This document shows positions 42,423-52,242 of a stretch of DNA of 64,000 bases, in pieces. The position numbers and the translations under genes were made by a program. Source of the DNA: Flagellimonas zhangzhouensis (GTDB taxonomy: Bacteria; Bacteroidota; Bacteroidia; Flavobacteriales; Flavobacteriaceae); assembly GCF_900102925.1 (NCBI RefSeq), contig NZ_FNKI01000007.1, positions 1 to 64,000 of the forward strand, given 5' to 3'. Numbering within the stretch: the first letter of the stretch is position 1; each line of letters begins with the position of its first letter. The notes beneath the pieces were generated by a model that saw nothing but the letters and a program-made list of their open reading frames with translations, ran no database searches and was not told where the DNA came from.

Positions 42423-42989
42423 TTATTCAGCTAAAAGTTCATCCAGCAATTCACGGGTTTCGGCGGAGTTCCAATTAACAGCTCCTTTTTCATCCACTAC
42501 TATTTTTCCGTCTTTACTGATCACATAGGAAGCAGGAATTGAAGAACTTTCCATTTCTGCTGGGATTGGAGATGCTTGAAAATAAACAGGGAGTGTATAG
42601 CCTTTTTTATCTATAAAAGCTTCTACCTTATCCCTTTCATCGTTGGTCACGAATGCAAAAACTACTTTATCCTGATAATCTGCATGCAAATCGGCAAAAC
42701 TAGGGAGTTCAGCTACACAAGGGGGACACCACGTAGCCCAAATATTGACTACTACTACTTTTCTTTTGGTCGACGCAAAAGAAAAACGATTGCCCTCCAA
42801 ATCCACCAAATCCCAATTGTAGTTTTCCAAAGTGATTTGTTCATCTGTATCCACCTCATCGGCACTCATCACAAACATTTTGATCTTGTTTACAATTACC
42901 CGCGCATGAAATCCTACGGGAGTAAATAAAATCAACAGAATGGCCAATATCCAAATGCCATTGCTTATTTGTTCTTTGGTGATTTTCAT
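42423..42989 (-). CDS. TlpA-like thiol:disulfide oxidoreductase
   Basis: This is a 188-residue protein with an N-terminal membrane anchor (IWILAILLILFTPVGF) and a thioredoxin fold. The active site is intact, WATWCPPCVAELP, with Cys88 and Cys91, and the cis-proline is in SIPASYV. It should act in the periplasm in cytochrome c maturation or reduction of other substrates. It is overlapped by four bases by a close paralogue without the cysteines. Confidence 0.92.
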   Translation of the reverse strand: MKITKEQISNGIWILAILLILFTPVGFHARVIVNKIKMFVMSADEVDTDEQITLENYNWDLVDLEGNRFSFASTKRKVVVVNIWATWCPPCVAELPSFADLHADYQDKVVFAFVTNDERDKVEAFIDKKGYTLPVYFQASPIPAEMESSSIPASYVISKDGKIVVDEKGAVNWNSAETRELLDELLAE

Positions 42990-43555
42990 TCGATTTTTTC
43001 AGCGATTAATTCATCCAGTAATTTGTAGACCTTGTTCGAGCTCCAATCTGAAATTCCCTCTTTATGAATGACCACATTCCCCGATTTATCAATCAAATAG
43101 GAAGCTGGTACCTCACTGGCATCCAACGGCATTTTTTCACCTATAATTAAATAGGTCACTGGAAAAGTAAACTCGTGCTCCGCCATAAAAGCTTCTACAG
43201 GAGCTTGTTCTTCGTTGGTGATGATATAAAAGTCAATCTTGTCCTTATAGGCATCATAAAGCTCTTGAATGCTCACCAACTCGGCCTCTGAAGGTAGTCG
43301 CCAAGAGGCCCAAAAGTTTACAAAAACCACATTTCCCTTAGATTTTTCAAAATTGAAAAAGTTCCAATCGGCATCTTTCAACTTCCAATCGTAATCGGTG
43401 ATTTTCTGGCGTTCCGATGCTTCAATCACAGGTGGGGAGAATGAAAAAATTCGATTCAACAACAACTTTCCGTAATACCCTAAAGGGGTTACAAAAAAGG
43501 AAAGCACAAAGAGCATCAATAAAATATTGAGTACTGACTTTTTACTGATTTTCAT
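42986..43555 (-). CDS. Thioredoxin-fold paralogue without active-site cysteines
   Basis: This 189-residue anchored protein is a clear paralogue of the next gene: the same anchor, the same cis-proline (EVPASYL) and the same C-terminal LLDELIAE. The active site WCPPC is here WRLPS (Arg86, Ser89), so both redox cysteines are gone. The reading frame is intact through the block, so it is not a sequencing slip or decay by frameshift. It overlaps the intact gene by four bases and is translated first. A role as substrate binder, partner or chaperone for the active copy is possible, not shown. Confidence 0.88.
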   Translation of the reverse strand: MKISKKSVLNILLMLFVLSFFVTPLGYYGKLLLNRIFSFSPPVIEASERQKITDYDWKLKDADWNFFNFEKSKGNVVFVNFWASWRLPSEAELVSIQELYDAYKDKIDFYIITNEEQAPVEAFMAEHEFTFPVTYLIIGEKMPLDASEVPASYLIDKSGNVVIHKEGISDWSSNKVYKLLDELIAEKIE

Positions 43556-43575
43556 CTATTGGGGGTTTCGTAAAA

Positions 43576-43613
43576 ATTAAAAACTCCTGACAGCTTTTAC
43601 CCTATCAGGAGTT
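43576..43613 (-). terminator. Terminator of the aconitase gene
   Basis: AACTCCTGA and TCAGGAGTT (43582-43590 and 43605-43613) form a perfect 9-bp stem. On the minus strand it is followed by TTTTTAATTTTT. Confidence 0.75.
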
Positions 43614-43635
43614 CCTACAAATTATTTAGATACAA

Positions 43636-45903
43636 TTAAGCATTCTGCTTTTTGATCAAGTTCAATGCTGAACCTTCATTAAACCATGCAATTTGAGCAT
43701 TGTTGTACGAATGATTTGCAATGACAGTGTCCTTGCTTCCATCGCCATGTACAACCTCAATGGTCAATGGTTTATCCGGAGCGAACTGGTCGATGTCCAA
43801 GAAGTTGAAAGTGTCATCCTCTTGAATCAAATCGTAATCGCTTTCATTTGCGAAGGTCAAGGCCAACATTCCTTGTTTTTTCAAATTGGTTTCGTGAATC
43901 CTTGCGAAAGACTTCACCAAAACAGCGGCAACGCCCAAGTGACGAGGCTGCATGGCAGCGTGCTCTCTTGAAGAACCTTCTCCGTAGTTATGATCACCCA
44001 CAACAATAGTTTTGATTCCCGCTTTTTTGTATTCACGTTGCGTATCTGGCACACCTCCGTACTCGCCTGTCAACTGATTTTTAACAAAGTTGGTCTTTTG
44101 GTTGAAGGCATTCACAGCACCAATCAAAGTGTTGTTGGCAATATTGTCCAAATGTCCTCTGTAACGCAACCATGGTCCAGCCATAGAAATATGATCCGTT
44201 GTACATTTTCCAAATGCTTTAATCAACAACTTCATCCCTTGAAGGCTTGCTGGAGTAATAGGCACGAACGGCTCCAAAAGTTGTAAACGCTCAGAATCTG
44301 GAGCAACGATTACATTTACACCGCTACCATCTTCCAATGGATCAACATATCCATTTTCCTTTACTTCAAATCCTTTTGGTGGCAATTCCCAGCCTGTTGG
44401 CTCATCCAACATAACTTCTTCACCATCCTCATTGATCAATTTATCAGTTAATGGGTTGAAGTCCAAACGACCCGCAATCGCAATCGCAGCGGTCATTTCT
44501 GGAGAAGCAACAAATGCGTGTGTGTTCGGGTTACCATCGGCACGCTTGGCGAAGTTACGGTTGAAGGAATGCACAATACTGTTCTTAGGTGCATTCTTAG
44601 GATCTTCGTAACGACCCCACTGACCGATACATGGTCCACAGGCGTTGGTGAAAATCTTGGCATCCAATTTTTCAAAGATTTCAAGAATACCGTCACGCTC
44701 TGTTGTATATCTTACCTGCTCAGAACCTGGGTTGATTCCAAATTCGGCTTTAGTTTTCAGTTTTTTGTCCAAGGCCTGTTGCGCAATGGATGATGCTCTG
44801 GACAAATCCTCGTAAGAAGAGTTGGTACAAGAACCGATCAATCCCCACTCTACTGCCAATGGCCAATCGTTAGCTTGCGCTTTTTCGGTCATGGTACCTA
44901 CTTCGGTAGCCAAATCTGGAGTAAAAGGTCCGTTCAACAATGGCATCAATTCTGTCAAGTTGATTTCGATTACTTGATCAAAATATAGCTCTGGATTAGC
45001 ATACACTTCTGGATCAGCAGTTAAATGCTCTTTTACTGCATTTGCAGCATCGGCAACATCCGCTCTATCAGTAGCTCTCAAGTAGCGCTCCATTGACTCA
45101 TCGTAACCGAAAGTGGAGGTTGTAGCTCCAATTTCAGCACCCATGTTACAAATGGTTCCTTTTCCTGTACAAGACATGGAAGTGGCCCCTGGGCCAAAAT
45201 ATTCTACGATAGCTCCTGTTCCCCCTTTTACGGTAAGGATTTCAGCAACTTTTAGGATTACATCTTTTGGTGCAGTCCAACCAGAAAGCTTTCCAGTTAA
45301 TTTTACACCGATCAGTTTTGGGAATTTCAACTCCCAAGCCATACCTGCCATTACATCAACAGCATCAGCACCACCAACACCGATGGCTACCATTCCCAAT
45401 CCACCTGCGTTAACGGTGTGGGAATCCGTACCGATCATCATACCTCCTGGGAAAGCATAATTTTCAAGCACTACTTGGTGAATAATACCAGCTCCTGGCT
45501 CCCAGAATCCGATTCCGTATTTGTTGGAAACTGAACCCAAGAAATCAAAAACTTCCTTACTGGTTTCGTTAGCGTGTTTCAAATCCACCGCAGCACCTTG
45601 TTTCGCTTGGATCAAGTGGTCACAGTGAACCGTTGTTGGAACAGCTACTTTATCTTTACCTGCTTGCATAAACTGAAGCAATGCCATTTGGGCTGTTGCA
45701 TCTTGACAAGCGATTCTATCTGGAGCAAAATCAACATAATCTTTACCACGGGTAAACTTGGTAGTGGGTGTACCATCCCATAGGTGGGAATACAATATTT
45801 TTTCAGCTAAAGTCAACGGTTTTCCAACCAATTCCCGGGCTTTGTCCACACGCTCCCCCATGGAAGCGTAGACACCCTTAATCATGTCTATATCAAATGC
45901 CAT
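43636..45903 (-). CDS. acn: Aconitate hydratase
   Basis: Aconitase converts citrate to isocitrate in the TCA cycle with a [4Fe-4S] cluster. The 755 residues give the full mitochondrial/AcnA-type architecture. The cluster ligands are in [10 protein letters not shown] and [10 protein letters not shown], the catalytic stretch is in the [11 protein letters not shown] part, and the C-terminal swivel domain is in [22 protein letters not shown]. It has its own terminator 22 bases downstream. It is not in an obvious operon with MoxR, 103 bases away. Confidence 0.96.
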   Translation of the reverse strand: MAFDIDMIKGVYASMGERVDKARELVGKPLTLAEKILYSHLWDGTPTTKFTRGKDYVDFAPDRIACQDATAQMALLQFMQAGKDKVAVPTTVHCDHLIQAKQGAAVDLKHANETSKEVFDFLGSVSNKYGIGFWEPGAGIIHQVVLENYAFPGGMMIGTDSHTVNAGGLGMVAIGVGGADAVDVMAGMAWELKFPKLIGVKLTGKLSGWTAPKDVILKVAEILTVKGGTGAIVEYFGPGATSMSCTGKGTICNMGAEIGATTSTFGYDESMERYLRATDRADVADAANAVKEHLTADPEVYANPELYFDQVIEINLTELMPLLNGPFTPDLATEVGTMTEKAQANDWPLAVEWGLIGSCTNSSYEDLSRASSIAQQALDKKLKTKAEFGINPGSEQVRYTTERDGILEIFEKLDAKIFTNACGPCIGQWGRYEDPKNAPKNSIVHSFNRNFAKRADGNPNTHAFVASPEMTAAIAIAGRLDFNPLTDKLINEDGEEVMLDEPTGWELPPKGFEVKENGYVDPLEDGSGVNVIVAPDSERLQLLEPFVPITPASLQGMKLLIKAFGKCTTDHISMAGPWLRYRGHLDNIANNTLIGAVNAFNQKTNFVKNQLTGEYGGVPDTQREYKKAGIKTIVVGDHNYGEGSSREHAAMQPRHLGVAAVLVKSFARIHETNLKKQGMLALTFANESDYDLIQEDDTFNFLDIDQFAPDKPLTIEVVHGDGSKDTVIANHSYNNAQIAWFNEGSALNLIKKQNA

Positions 45904-46006
45904 TCTATTAAATGAATTTTAAGATTTTAGTAATTCGGTAAATTTACTAAAATGCTAAGTATTTTGGAATTAGAATCAACCTAAATAATTGGCAAAAGTT
46001 TGATAT

Positions 46007-46960
46007 CTATAACAAATGGGAAATTAGGGTTTCTTCTGAGATACCTTCGGCTTCTGCTTTGTAGTTTTTTAGGATTCGATGGCGAAGTATGCCAACAGCC
46101 ACTGCTTTTACATCCTCGATGTCGGGAGAGAACTTACCATGAATGGCTGCATGTGCCTTGGCGGCCAATACCAAATTTTGAGAAGCCCGTGGGCCTGCTC
46201 CCCAATCAACATAATTATTTACGTAATCTGAAGAACCCTCCATACCCGGTCTGGTACTGTGAACCAATCTAACCGTATAGTCGACAACATTGTCCGCAAC
46301 AGGAATTCTACGTACCAAATGTTGTACTTCGATAATCTCCTCTGCATTGAACAAGGTATTGATCTTCACCTCATCATCGGTGGTGGTGGATTTCACAACT
46401 TGAATTTCTTCCGCGATAGATGGGTATTTTAACTCAATCGCAAACATAAACCTATCCAATTGCGCTTCTGGAAGCGGATAGGTTCCTTCCTGCTCAATTG
46501 GGTTTTGAGTAGCCAATACAAAGTATGGCTTGTTGAGTTTGTGCTGTTTTCCAGCTATGGTCACTGCTCTTTCTTGCATAGCCTCCAAGAGGGCTGCCTG
46601 CGTTTTGGGAGGTGTTCGGTTAATCTCATCGGCAAGAATGATATTACCAAAAACAGGTCCCATGATAAATTTGAAGTTGCGGTCTTTGTCCAAAACCTCA
46701 CTTCCTAAAATATCACTGGGCATTAAATCGGGTGTAAACTGAATGCGTTTAAAATCTAGCCCTAAGGTTTGTGCAATTGTGTTGACCATTAAGGTCTTTG
46801 CCAAACCAGGAACACCAATTAAAAGGGAGTGTCCACCTGTATAAATGGACAGTAGAATTTGTTCAATCACCTGTTCTTGGCCTACAATGACCTTGGCAAT
46901 TTCCTTTTTAAGTTCTTGGTGTTTTTTTACTAGATTTTCAACAGCTGTTACGTCCGACAT
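46007..46960 (-). CDS. MoxR-family AAA+ ATPase
   Basis: The 317-residue protein has Walker A GVPGLAKT, Walker B ILADEINR, sensor 1 ATQNPIEQEGTYPLPEAQLDRF and the MoxR lid. MoxR ATPases act as chaperones that insert cofactors or assemble complexes, usually with a von Willebrand-domain partner. No such gene is adjacent here. It lies four bases after the SurA-like gene, in the same direction, so the two are probably co-transcribed. A role in envelope protein assembly is a guess from context. Confidence 0.9.
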   Translation of the reverse strand: MSDVTAVENLVKKHQELKKEIAKVIVGQEQVIEQILLSIYTGGHSLLIGVPGLAKTLMVNTIAQTLGLDFKRIQFTPDLMPSDILGSEVLDKDRNFKFIMGPVFGNIILADEINRTPPKTQAALLEAMQERAVTIAGKQHKLNKPYFVLATQNPIEQEGTYPLPEAQLDRFMFAIELKYPSIAEEIQVVKSTTTDDEVKINTLFNAEEIIEVQHLVRRIPVADNVVDYTVRLVHSTRPGMEGSSDYVNNYVDWGAGPRASQNLVLAAKAHAAIHGKFSPDIEDVKAVAVGILRHRILKNYKAEAEGISEETLISHLL

Positions 46961-46964
46961 GCAA

Positions 46965-48368
46965 TTATTCTTTTACCCAGTTGTTTGCAAAATCGCAACT
47001 TCTGTTATACTCGTTCACATGAATATAGGTGTCCTCGATATGCTCATTCATCCATTCTTTGATGGCCTTAAATTGCTTTTCACGCAAGGCCAATTCTTGG
47101 ATTTTAAGGTAATCTTTTGCAAAATCTGCCTTGTGCTCGTCATAACGATTGGAGATTTTCATGATTTTCAACTTTGGAGCTCCACCTCTTGGATCATCTT
47201 CGCGAATTGGTCGGGAAATTTCCTCATCCTTTAAATTTCGTACTTGATTGTACAGGGATGGGTCCATCTTGGTCAATTCAAAACGAGAATCGAAGTTTAC
47301 AGGATTTCTCAATAATCCACCATCAAACTTTGTTTCTTTTTCATCGGAAAAGTTCAATGCCGCATCAGCAAATGTGTATTTTCCATCCAATACTTGCTGA
47401 CGAATACTATCCAATTCGGCCATCGCCTTATCAATGGCACTTTGAGGAATTTCAGGAATCATTAAAATGTGACGAATATCTCTTTCCTGCCCTCTGATTT
47501 TTTCCACAAAAATAATGTGGTATCCAAAAATGGTTTCAAAAGGTTCCGAAACCTCGCCTTCTCTTAAACTGAAAGCAACATCTTTAAATTCCTTTACAAA
47601 ACCAGTTTCCTTTGTAATGCTATAAAAACCACCGTTTGGTCTTGAAGCTGGATCTTGGGAATGCAGAATCGCCTTTACACGGAAATTTCCATCATTCTCA
47701 ACAACATCCTGTCTAATCTCCTTTAAAGTATTAATCACTTTTTGCTTTTCCTCTTCAGGTGCTTCTGGTTGTTTTACGATTTGGGCGATTTCCAACTCCG
47801 CACCAAAAACAGGTCTTTCATCCTCTGGGATTCTATAAAAGAACTGACGCACTTCTTCAGGAGTCACCTCAATTTCTTTTACAATTTTGCTCTGCATTTG
47901 TTCAGAAAGCATACGCAGTTTATTGATCTCAAAAAGCTCTTCACGGAAGCTTTCCATATCGGGCTTTTTGTAATAGCGTAGCATTTTTTCCACACTACCA
48001 ATTTGTTGGGATAACTGCTGAATCTGTGCATCACTTTGTGCGTTCACTTGATCATCACTTACCAACAAACTATCCTGTACTGCTTGGTGGGCATATAATC
48101 GATCTTCCATCAACTTGCCCAACAATCCGCAACGGGTAACATCTTCAGTAGATGCTCCCTGGTTTTGCAAATCGATCAAGGTCTTATCAATATCGGATTC
48201 CAAAATCACGTAGTCCCCAATTACGGCGGCGATACCATCCAATTTTACTCTGTTTGCACTGGCAGTTGTGTCTTTGGACGCCAAGGCCTCATCTGTTTCT
48301 TGTGCTTGGGCGGTCAGGGCCAATCCCATAAATGCAAGGACTAAAAATCCGTTAGTTGTTATTTTCAT
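46965..48368 (-). CDS. SurA-like periplasmic peptidyl-prolyl isomerase
   Basis: This 467-residue exported chaperone has a signal peptide (MKITTNGFLVLAFMGLALTAQA), a SurA N-terminal domain with GIAAVIGDYVILESDIDKTL, and two parvulin-like parts: PNGGFYSITKETG with FGYHIIFVEK, then IRHILMIPEI with FDGGLLRNP. It should guide unfolded outer-membrane proteins. The ATG at 48368 is chosen because residues before it dilute the signal. It overlaps the upstream lipoprotein gene by 17 bases. Confidence 0.92.
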   Translation of the reverse strand: MKITTNGFLVLAFMGLALTAQAQETDEALASKDTTASANRVKLDGIAAVIGDYVILESDIDKTLIDLQNQGASTEDVTRCGLLGKLMEDRLYAHQAVQDSLLVSDDQVNAQSDAQIQQLSQQIGSVEKMLRYYKKPDMESFREELFEINKLRMLSEQMQSKIVKEIEVTPEEVRQFFYRIPEDERPVFGAELEIAQIVKQPEAPEEEKQKVINTLKEIRQDVVENDGNFRVKAILHSQDPASRPNGGFYSITKETGFVKEFKDVAFSLREGEVSEPFETIFGYHIIFVEKIRGQERDIRHILMIPEIPQSAIDKAMAELDSIRQQVLDGKYTFADAALNFSDEKETKFDGGLLRNPVNFDSRFELTKMDPSLYNQVRNLKDEEISRPIREDDPRGGAPKLKIMKISNRYDEHKADFAKDYLKIQELALREKQFKAIKEWMNEHIEDTYIHVNEYNRSCDFANNWVKE

Positions 48369-49233
48369 AAACCTCAAATTCTTTCTTCTTAATAGCTTCA
48401 TCTATTATTTCGGTTTCCAATTTTTTAACGTAGTTCAATCGTCTACGGTTCAATATTAATTGCTTGATATCTGGCTCTACATATTCAAAAGGTGCTGTAT
48501 CGTTGACTTCCAACACATTGGTCACCATGCCCAAATATACCTCTAAGGAGTCTTGCAACTCAAAAAATTGTGATTTTTTTAAGTTCGCTTCTTCATTTAA
48601 GGTGGTCAATGGAGGAATCTCTTCAATTACCCTTGAGGCACTCACCCAAATTGAATCGTTGAAATGTATTTTTTTGAACTGTACCGCAATGGAGTCCAAA
48701 TAGGTTTTATCGGAATCGTTCCAATCCCTGATTTTATCCTTCACCCCTTCTAAATCCAAAAATTGATTGGACATGCCCACAAATCGCAATTGCACCAACT
48801 TTTCACTTAACTTAAAGTTTTCCATTTCGCGTTCATAAAAATCACGAAGTTGGCTTTTGGTCACAGCAGTGTCTTGCGCTTGCATTACAAGGGCTTCTAT
48901 ATAGGCTCTAGTGTACAAATCGGCCCGATAATCGGAAACCAATCGATCGAACTCGGCCAGTTTTTCCTCTGGTAAATTGATTTTGGATTTGGATAACAAC
49001 AATTGTTTTGACGCCCAATTGTTGATATAGTTGGTAATGAACAAGGTACTGTCTTGAGCCGACATGTCATCCTGCACCAATCGTGCTATATCCTCTTTAT
49101 AGAGGTATTTTTCCCCGACCCTGGCCACTGGTTGGCCCTCTTCCTCTTTATTGAAAAACTCCCCACAGGAGGAAAGTAACAAGCCACTTAGCGCAAAGAG
49201 AAAAGTCAGGCTATTTTTTTGGAGCTTAAGCAT
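48352..49233 (-). CDS. PpiC/SurA-related lipoprotein
   Basis: From ATG 49233 the product has 293 residues and a lipoprotein signal (LKLQKNSLTFLFALSGLLLSSC). The part after it, PVARVGEKYLYKEDIARLV, matches the start of the SurA/PrsA N-terminal domain. The following helical region, with YEREMENFKLSEKLVQLRF, resembles a parvulin-type chaperone, but the catalytic isomerase motif is not clear. It is the first gene of the operon with the SurA-like and MoxR genes. An upstream ATG at 49494 would put 87 unconserved residues before the signal and is rejected. Confidence 0.82.
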   Translation of the reverse strand: MLKLQKNSLTFLFALSGLLLSSCGEFFNKEEEGQPVARVGEKYLYKEDIARLVQDDMSAQDSTLFITNYINNWASKQLLLSKSKINLPEEKLAEFDRLVSDYRADLYTRAYIEALVMQAQDTAVTKSQLRDFYEREMENFKLSEKLVQLRFVGMSNQFLDLEGVKDKIRDWNDSDKTYLDSIAVQFKKIHFNDSIWVSASRVIEEIPPLTTLNEEANLKKSQFFELQDSLEVYLGMVTNVLEVNDTAPFEYVEPDIKQLILNRRRLNYVKKLETEIIDEAIKKKEFEVYENNN

Positions 49234-49237
49234 TTCG

Positions 49238-49267
49238 CAAAAATAACAATTAGAAATTCCCCAACAA
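49238..49267 (-). promoter_or_regulatory. Promoter of the PpiC lipoprotein-surA-moxR operon
   Basis: On the minus strand this reads TTG, 19 bases, TATTTTTG, an exact consensus match. It ends four bases before the ATG at 49233, so the transcript would have almost no leader. Confidence 0.55.
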
Positions 49268-49347
49268 GAAGGTTTCAATTTCATTAACAGATTTTTTATC
49301 GAAAGTAGCTGCGTAGAAATTGTTACATTAGTGCCAAACCCAAACCA

Positions 49348-49800
49348 ATGAAGTATTCCACAGAAATTGTTGTTGATGTTCCCAGGGAAGAATTCGTAAA
49401 AAAAATGGGGGACCCTGAAAATTTTAAACATTGGCAACGCGGGTTGATTTCTTATGAGATACTTTCCAAAAACCCTGGGCAAGAGGGTGCACAACTAAAG
49501 TTACAATACAAAATGGGCAGTCGAGAAATTACCATGGTGGAAACTATTTTTAAGAGTAACTTGCCCAACGAAATGCATTCTAGCTATGACACTAAAGGTG
49601 TGCAGAACATTCAGAAAAACTATTTTAAGGATGAGGATGGAAAGACCCGTTGGATTTCCGAATCGGAATTTGAGTTTTCGGGTTTTGGAATGAAATTAAT
49701 GGGATTTTTGATGCCCGGTGCATTCAAAAAACAGAGTTTGAAATATATGGAGGATTTTAAGGCCTTCGCGGAGGATGGAATTTCCGTAATCAATTCATAA
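49348..49800 (+). CDS. SRPBCC-family protein
   Basis: The 150-residue soluble protein has the START/SRPBCC pattern: MKYSTEIVVDVPREEFVKKM at the start, then a beta-rich middle with LISYEILSKNPGQEGAQLKL and a C-terminal helix with MPGAFKKQSLKYMEDFKAF. Such proteins bind a hydrophobic ligand in a deep cavity. No ligand can be named. It is followed four bases later by a small conserved gene, and it diverges from the envelope-folding operon. Confidence 0.82.
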   Translation: MKYSTEIVVDVPREEFVKKMGDPENFKHWQRGLISYEILSKNPGQEGAQLKLQYKMGSREITMVETIFKSNLPNEMHSSYDTKGVQNIQKNYFKDEDGKTRWISESEFEFSGFGMKLMGFLMPGAFKKQSLKYMEDFKAFAEDGISVINS

Positions 49801-49803
49801 AGC

Positions 49804-50061
49804 ATGGAAAAGGTATTGGACAGAAAAATTAAAATCATTTGGGACTTTAGAGGTCCTGGGGCAGCTAAAACGGCAGAACACTACAAGATACATTTGGAAG
49901 AATTTGTGGTCATTGAAGAATTGAAATTTGACTTATCCGGTGTGGAACATTTTGGCCCAACACACAGCATCGCCTATTTAGTAGTGGCCGAATTCGAACT
50001 GAAAGAAATAAGGGAAATATTAAAACCTCATCGCGGACAGGTCTACACTGGAAATATATAG
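49804..50061 (+). CDS. Small conserved protein of unknown function
   Basis: This is an 85-residue soluble protein. It contains KIIWDFRGPGAAKTAEHY and GVEHFGPTHSIAYLVV, which look like a conserved compact domain, but I cannot name the family. It lies four bases after the SRPBCC gene and is surely on the same transcript. An imperfect hairpin follows at 50073-50113. Confidence 0.7.
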   Translation: MEKVLDRKIKIIWDFRGPGAAKTAEHYKIHLEEFVVIEELKFDLSGVEHFGPTHSIAYLVVAEFELKEIREILKPHRGQVYTGNI

Positions 50062-50072
50062 CCCATAAAAAA

Positions 50073-50113
50073 TGGGACATTACCTCTGGAAACCAACCCT
50101 AGGTAACATCCCA
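50073..50113. terminator. Imperfect hairpin between convergent genes
   Basis: TGGGACATTACC (50073-50084) pairs with GGTAACATCCCA (50102-50113) except for two central bases. It is flanked by an A tract on the left, so it fits a terminator for the minus-strand oxidoreductase gene as well as for the plus-strand pair. Confidence 0.5.
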
Positions 50114-50149
50114 CTTTCCGGACCTATGGTCCATATAAATCAAGAAACC

Positions 50150-51766
50150 TCAACCAACCATTTCTGGTTGTTCATTCCAATTTTCATTGGCCAAGAGGAC
50201 TTGGTCAAAATCTACTCCTTCAACGGGTACAAGTTGTTCACTTGCAGCATCCCATTCTATTCTTCGACCCAATTTCCATGACAAGCCTGCCATGTGGGCC
50301 GAAATGGCTTCATCAAAACCTTCATTGATTCCACAACTAACTTTTCCACCGTTTTTAATGACGCTCAACCATTCACGCATGTGTAAAAAGGTTGAATCTA
50401 CCCGAACTCCATCGATGTACGTCCACATCAAACCTTTATCGGCAAAATATTGTGATGTTGCTGAAGACACTGCATCTGTAGAGCTCGCCGCTGGATCGTA
50501 TTGATAAATGGGCACATTGGGTCTCATTTTTTCAGCTTCCAACATATCCGCATAGCGGGTTGATGCACCATCGGGCCACACGGTCAATCGATTACCGAGT
50601 TCCATAGTGGCATCGTGTCCCATTATAATGGTAGGTCGGTTAAACCCGTTGCCCAAGGTAGCACTATAGCAAAAAGTCATCCCTTTTTCTTTGCCATTGG
50701 TTTGACTACTGCCTGTGCTGAAATTCGGAAATTCCATATTTACCTGAATCACATCGGGCACATTTCTACCATCGTTGTGGGTATACACGCCACCTGATGC
50801 ACTTACCGAGGATGGAATTCCCATGTTGAGCACACAATTCAATCTATCGTAATCATGGGTCAACAAATCTCCAGAAAGTCCAGAGCCATAGGCCCACCAT
50901 TTACGCCATCTAAAAAAGTGGTTTTTATTGAACGGCACCTTTGGTGCTGAACCTAAAAATTGCTCCCAATCAATGGTTTCAGGACTTGCTTTTTCATGAA
51001 TATCGTAGTTCCAAGCACCATTATCATCGTTTCGGTTGGTATTGGTTTGGATAAGCGACACATGACCCAGGGTTCCTTTTTCCACAATATCCCTAGCCGT
51101 ACTAAAACTTAAGGTTTGTCTGTGCTGGTGCCCTACCGCAAATACTGCATTCGATTTTGCAGCAGCTTCGCGCAATAAATAGGTTTCACTCACGGTGTGT
51201 GTCATGGGTTTTTCCACATATACATGCACCCCATTGTTTAAAGCTTCTATGGACATTGGCGCGTGCCAATGATCAGGCGTTGCAATCACAACGGCATCCA
51301 CATCCCCACTTTGAATCATTTCTTGATGGGTAAGGTATCTTTTGATCTTATTATCTTCTGTGGAAAATGAATTGATAAAGTTCTCTGCCCTCACATCAAA
51401 AACATCACAGATACCGACCAACTTCACATTCAGCTTTTCTTGACGTTTAAAATCTTCCAAAGCTTTATGATCTGGGTTTTCCAAATTGGCCAAACGCTGC
51501 TCTTCCATCCATTGTGGTGTAGCGTAACCCAAAGCACGGGTCAATTGTTCACCACGAATACCAAAACCGATCACCCCAATTCTTACCGGTTCTCCACCAA
51601 TCCCAGGAACTGCCAGAGGCAAAGAAGGTGTAATATTAAGTTGTTCCAATATTTCATCACGACTACTTCTGGACCCGGTAACCTTTGCGGCTCCGGCCCA
51701 CCAAACTGCCCCAAGTATAGGAAGTCCGCCCAATCCTATTAAAAGGTCTCTTCTTGTCCACTTCAT
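50150..51766 (-). CDS. Gfo/Idh/MocA-family oxidoreductase, Tat-exported
   Basis: This 538-residue enzyme has a twin-arginine signal (MKWTRRDLLIGLGGLPILGA). The Rossmann domain starts at VRIGVIGFGIRGEQL, the dinucleotide-binding domain continues with DAVVIATPDHWHAPMSIEA and VYVEKPMTHTVSE, and a long C-terminal substrate domain follows. The family oxidises or reduces sugars and inositols with tightly bound NAD(P). The export signal suits periplasmic sugar modification, common in Bacteroidota. It overlaps the DoxX gene by four bases. Confidence 0.93.
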   Translation of the reverse strand: MKWTRRDLLIGLGGLPILGAVWWAGAAKVTGSRSSRDEILEQLNITPSLPLAVPGIGGEPVRIGVIGFGIRGEQLTRALGYATPQWMEEQRLANLENPDHKALEDFKRQEKLNVKLVGICDVFDVRAENFINSFSTEDNKIKRYLTHQEMIQSGDVDAVVIATPDHWHAPMSIEALNNGVHVYVEKPMTHTVSETYLLREAAAKSNAVFAVGHQHRQTLSFSTARDIVEKGTLGHVSLIQTNTNRNDDNGAWNYDIHEKASPETIDWEQFLGSAPKVPFNKNHFFRWRKWWAYGSGLSGDLLTHDYDRLNCVLNMGIPSSVSASGGVYTHNDGRNVPDVIQVNMEFPNFSTGSSQTNGKEKGMTFCYSATLGNGFNRPTIIMGHDATMELGNRLTVWPDGASTRYADMLEAEKMRPNVPIYQYDPAASSTDAVSSATSQYFADKGLMWTYIDGVRVDSTFLHMREWLSVIKNGGKVSCGINEGFDEAISAHMAGLSWKLGRRIEWDAASEQLVPVEGVDFDQVLLANENWNEQPEMVG

Positions 51767-52242
51767 GTTTCTTGAATTTTGAGTTTATTTTTTCTTAAGT
51801 AGTCGAGTCCAAAATACCTTCCAGTGGGTAATTGATAGATCACAAGACAGGCAACAAGCTCAATCAAGTTTTTATTGACCAGCCAGTAACTTCCTTCCAC
51901 ATTCATTTGGGTCAACCCTGGAAAAGGCGGGTGCGCCATAAAGTAAAGTGCCAATAGGCCAATACCAACAATGGCACCCAAGCGTTCGAAAATGCCCAAG
52001 GTAAAGGTGATTCCCACCACCATAAGGGCCACAATGTTCAAGGTATTTACGAGACCTATGTTTACATTGCCCAGTAAAAAGGTGAAGAACCAATCAAATG
52101 GACCCTGTGCCGTAGCGAGGTACCCAAAAGAGGTCCAGTCGGGGTTGTACATTTTCACAACGCCCTCAAATAAAAAATGCCACCCAATAAGAATACGGAG
52201 CAGGGTAACACTTATGTTTAACTTTTTTAGATTTTGTTCCAT
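51763..52242 (-). CDS. DoxX-family membrane protein
   Basis: The 159-residue protein has four predicted membrane segments and the DoxX start LRILIGWHFLFEGVVKMYNPDW. DoxX proteins are small quinone-related or electron-transport-associated membrane proteins with few proven functions. Overlap with the exported Gfo/Idh/MocA gene by four bases suggests a shared job, perhaps passing electrons from its cofactor to the membrane; that is inference. The upstream 364 bases hold no gene. Confidence 0.88.
   Translation of the reverse strand: MEQNLKKLNISVTLLRILIGWHFLFEGVVKMYNPDWTSFGYLATAQGPFDWFFTFLLGNVNIGLVNTLNIVALMVVGITFTLGIFERLGAIVGIGLLALYFMAHPPFPGLTQMNVEGSYWLVNKNLIELVACLVIYQLPTGRYFGLDYLRKNKLKIQET

Noticed and set aside
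42986..43555. Pseudogene call for the cysteine-less TlpA paralogue
   Set aside because: The frame is intact and close in length and end to its neighbour, with substitution rather than frameshift at the site; a degenerate but retained protein is the better reading.
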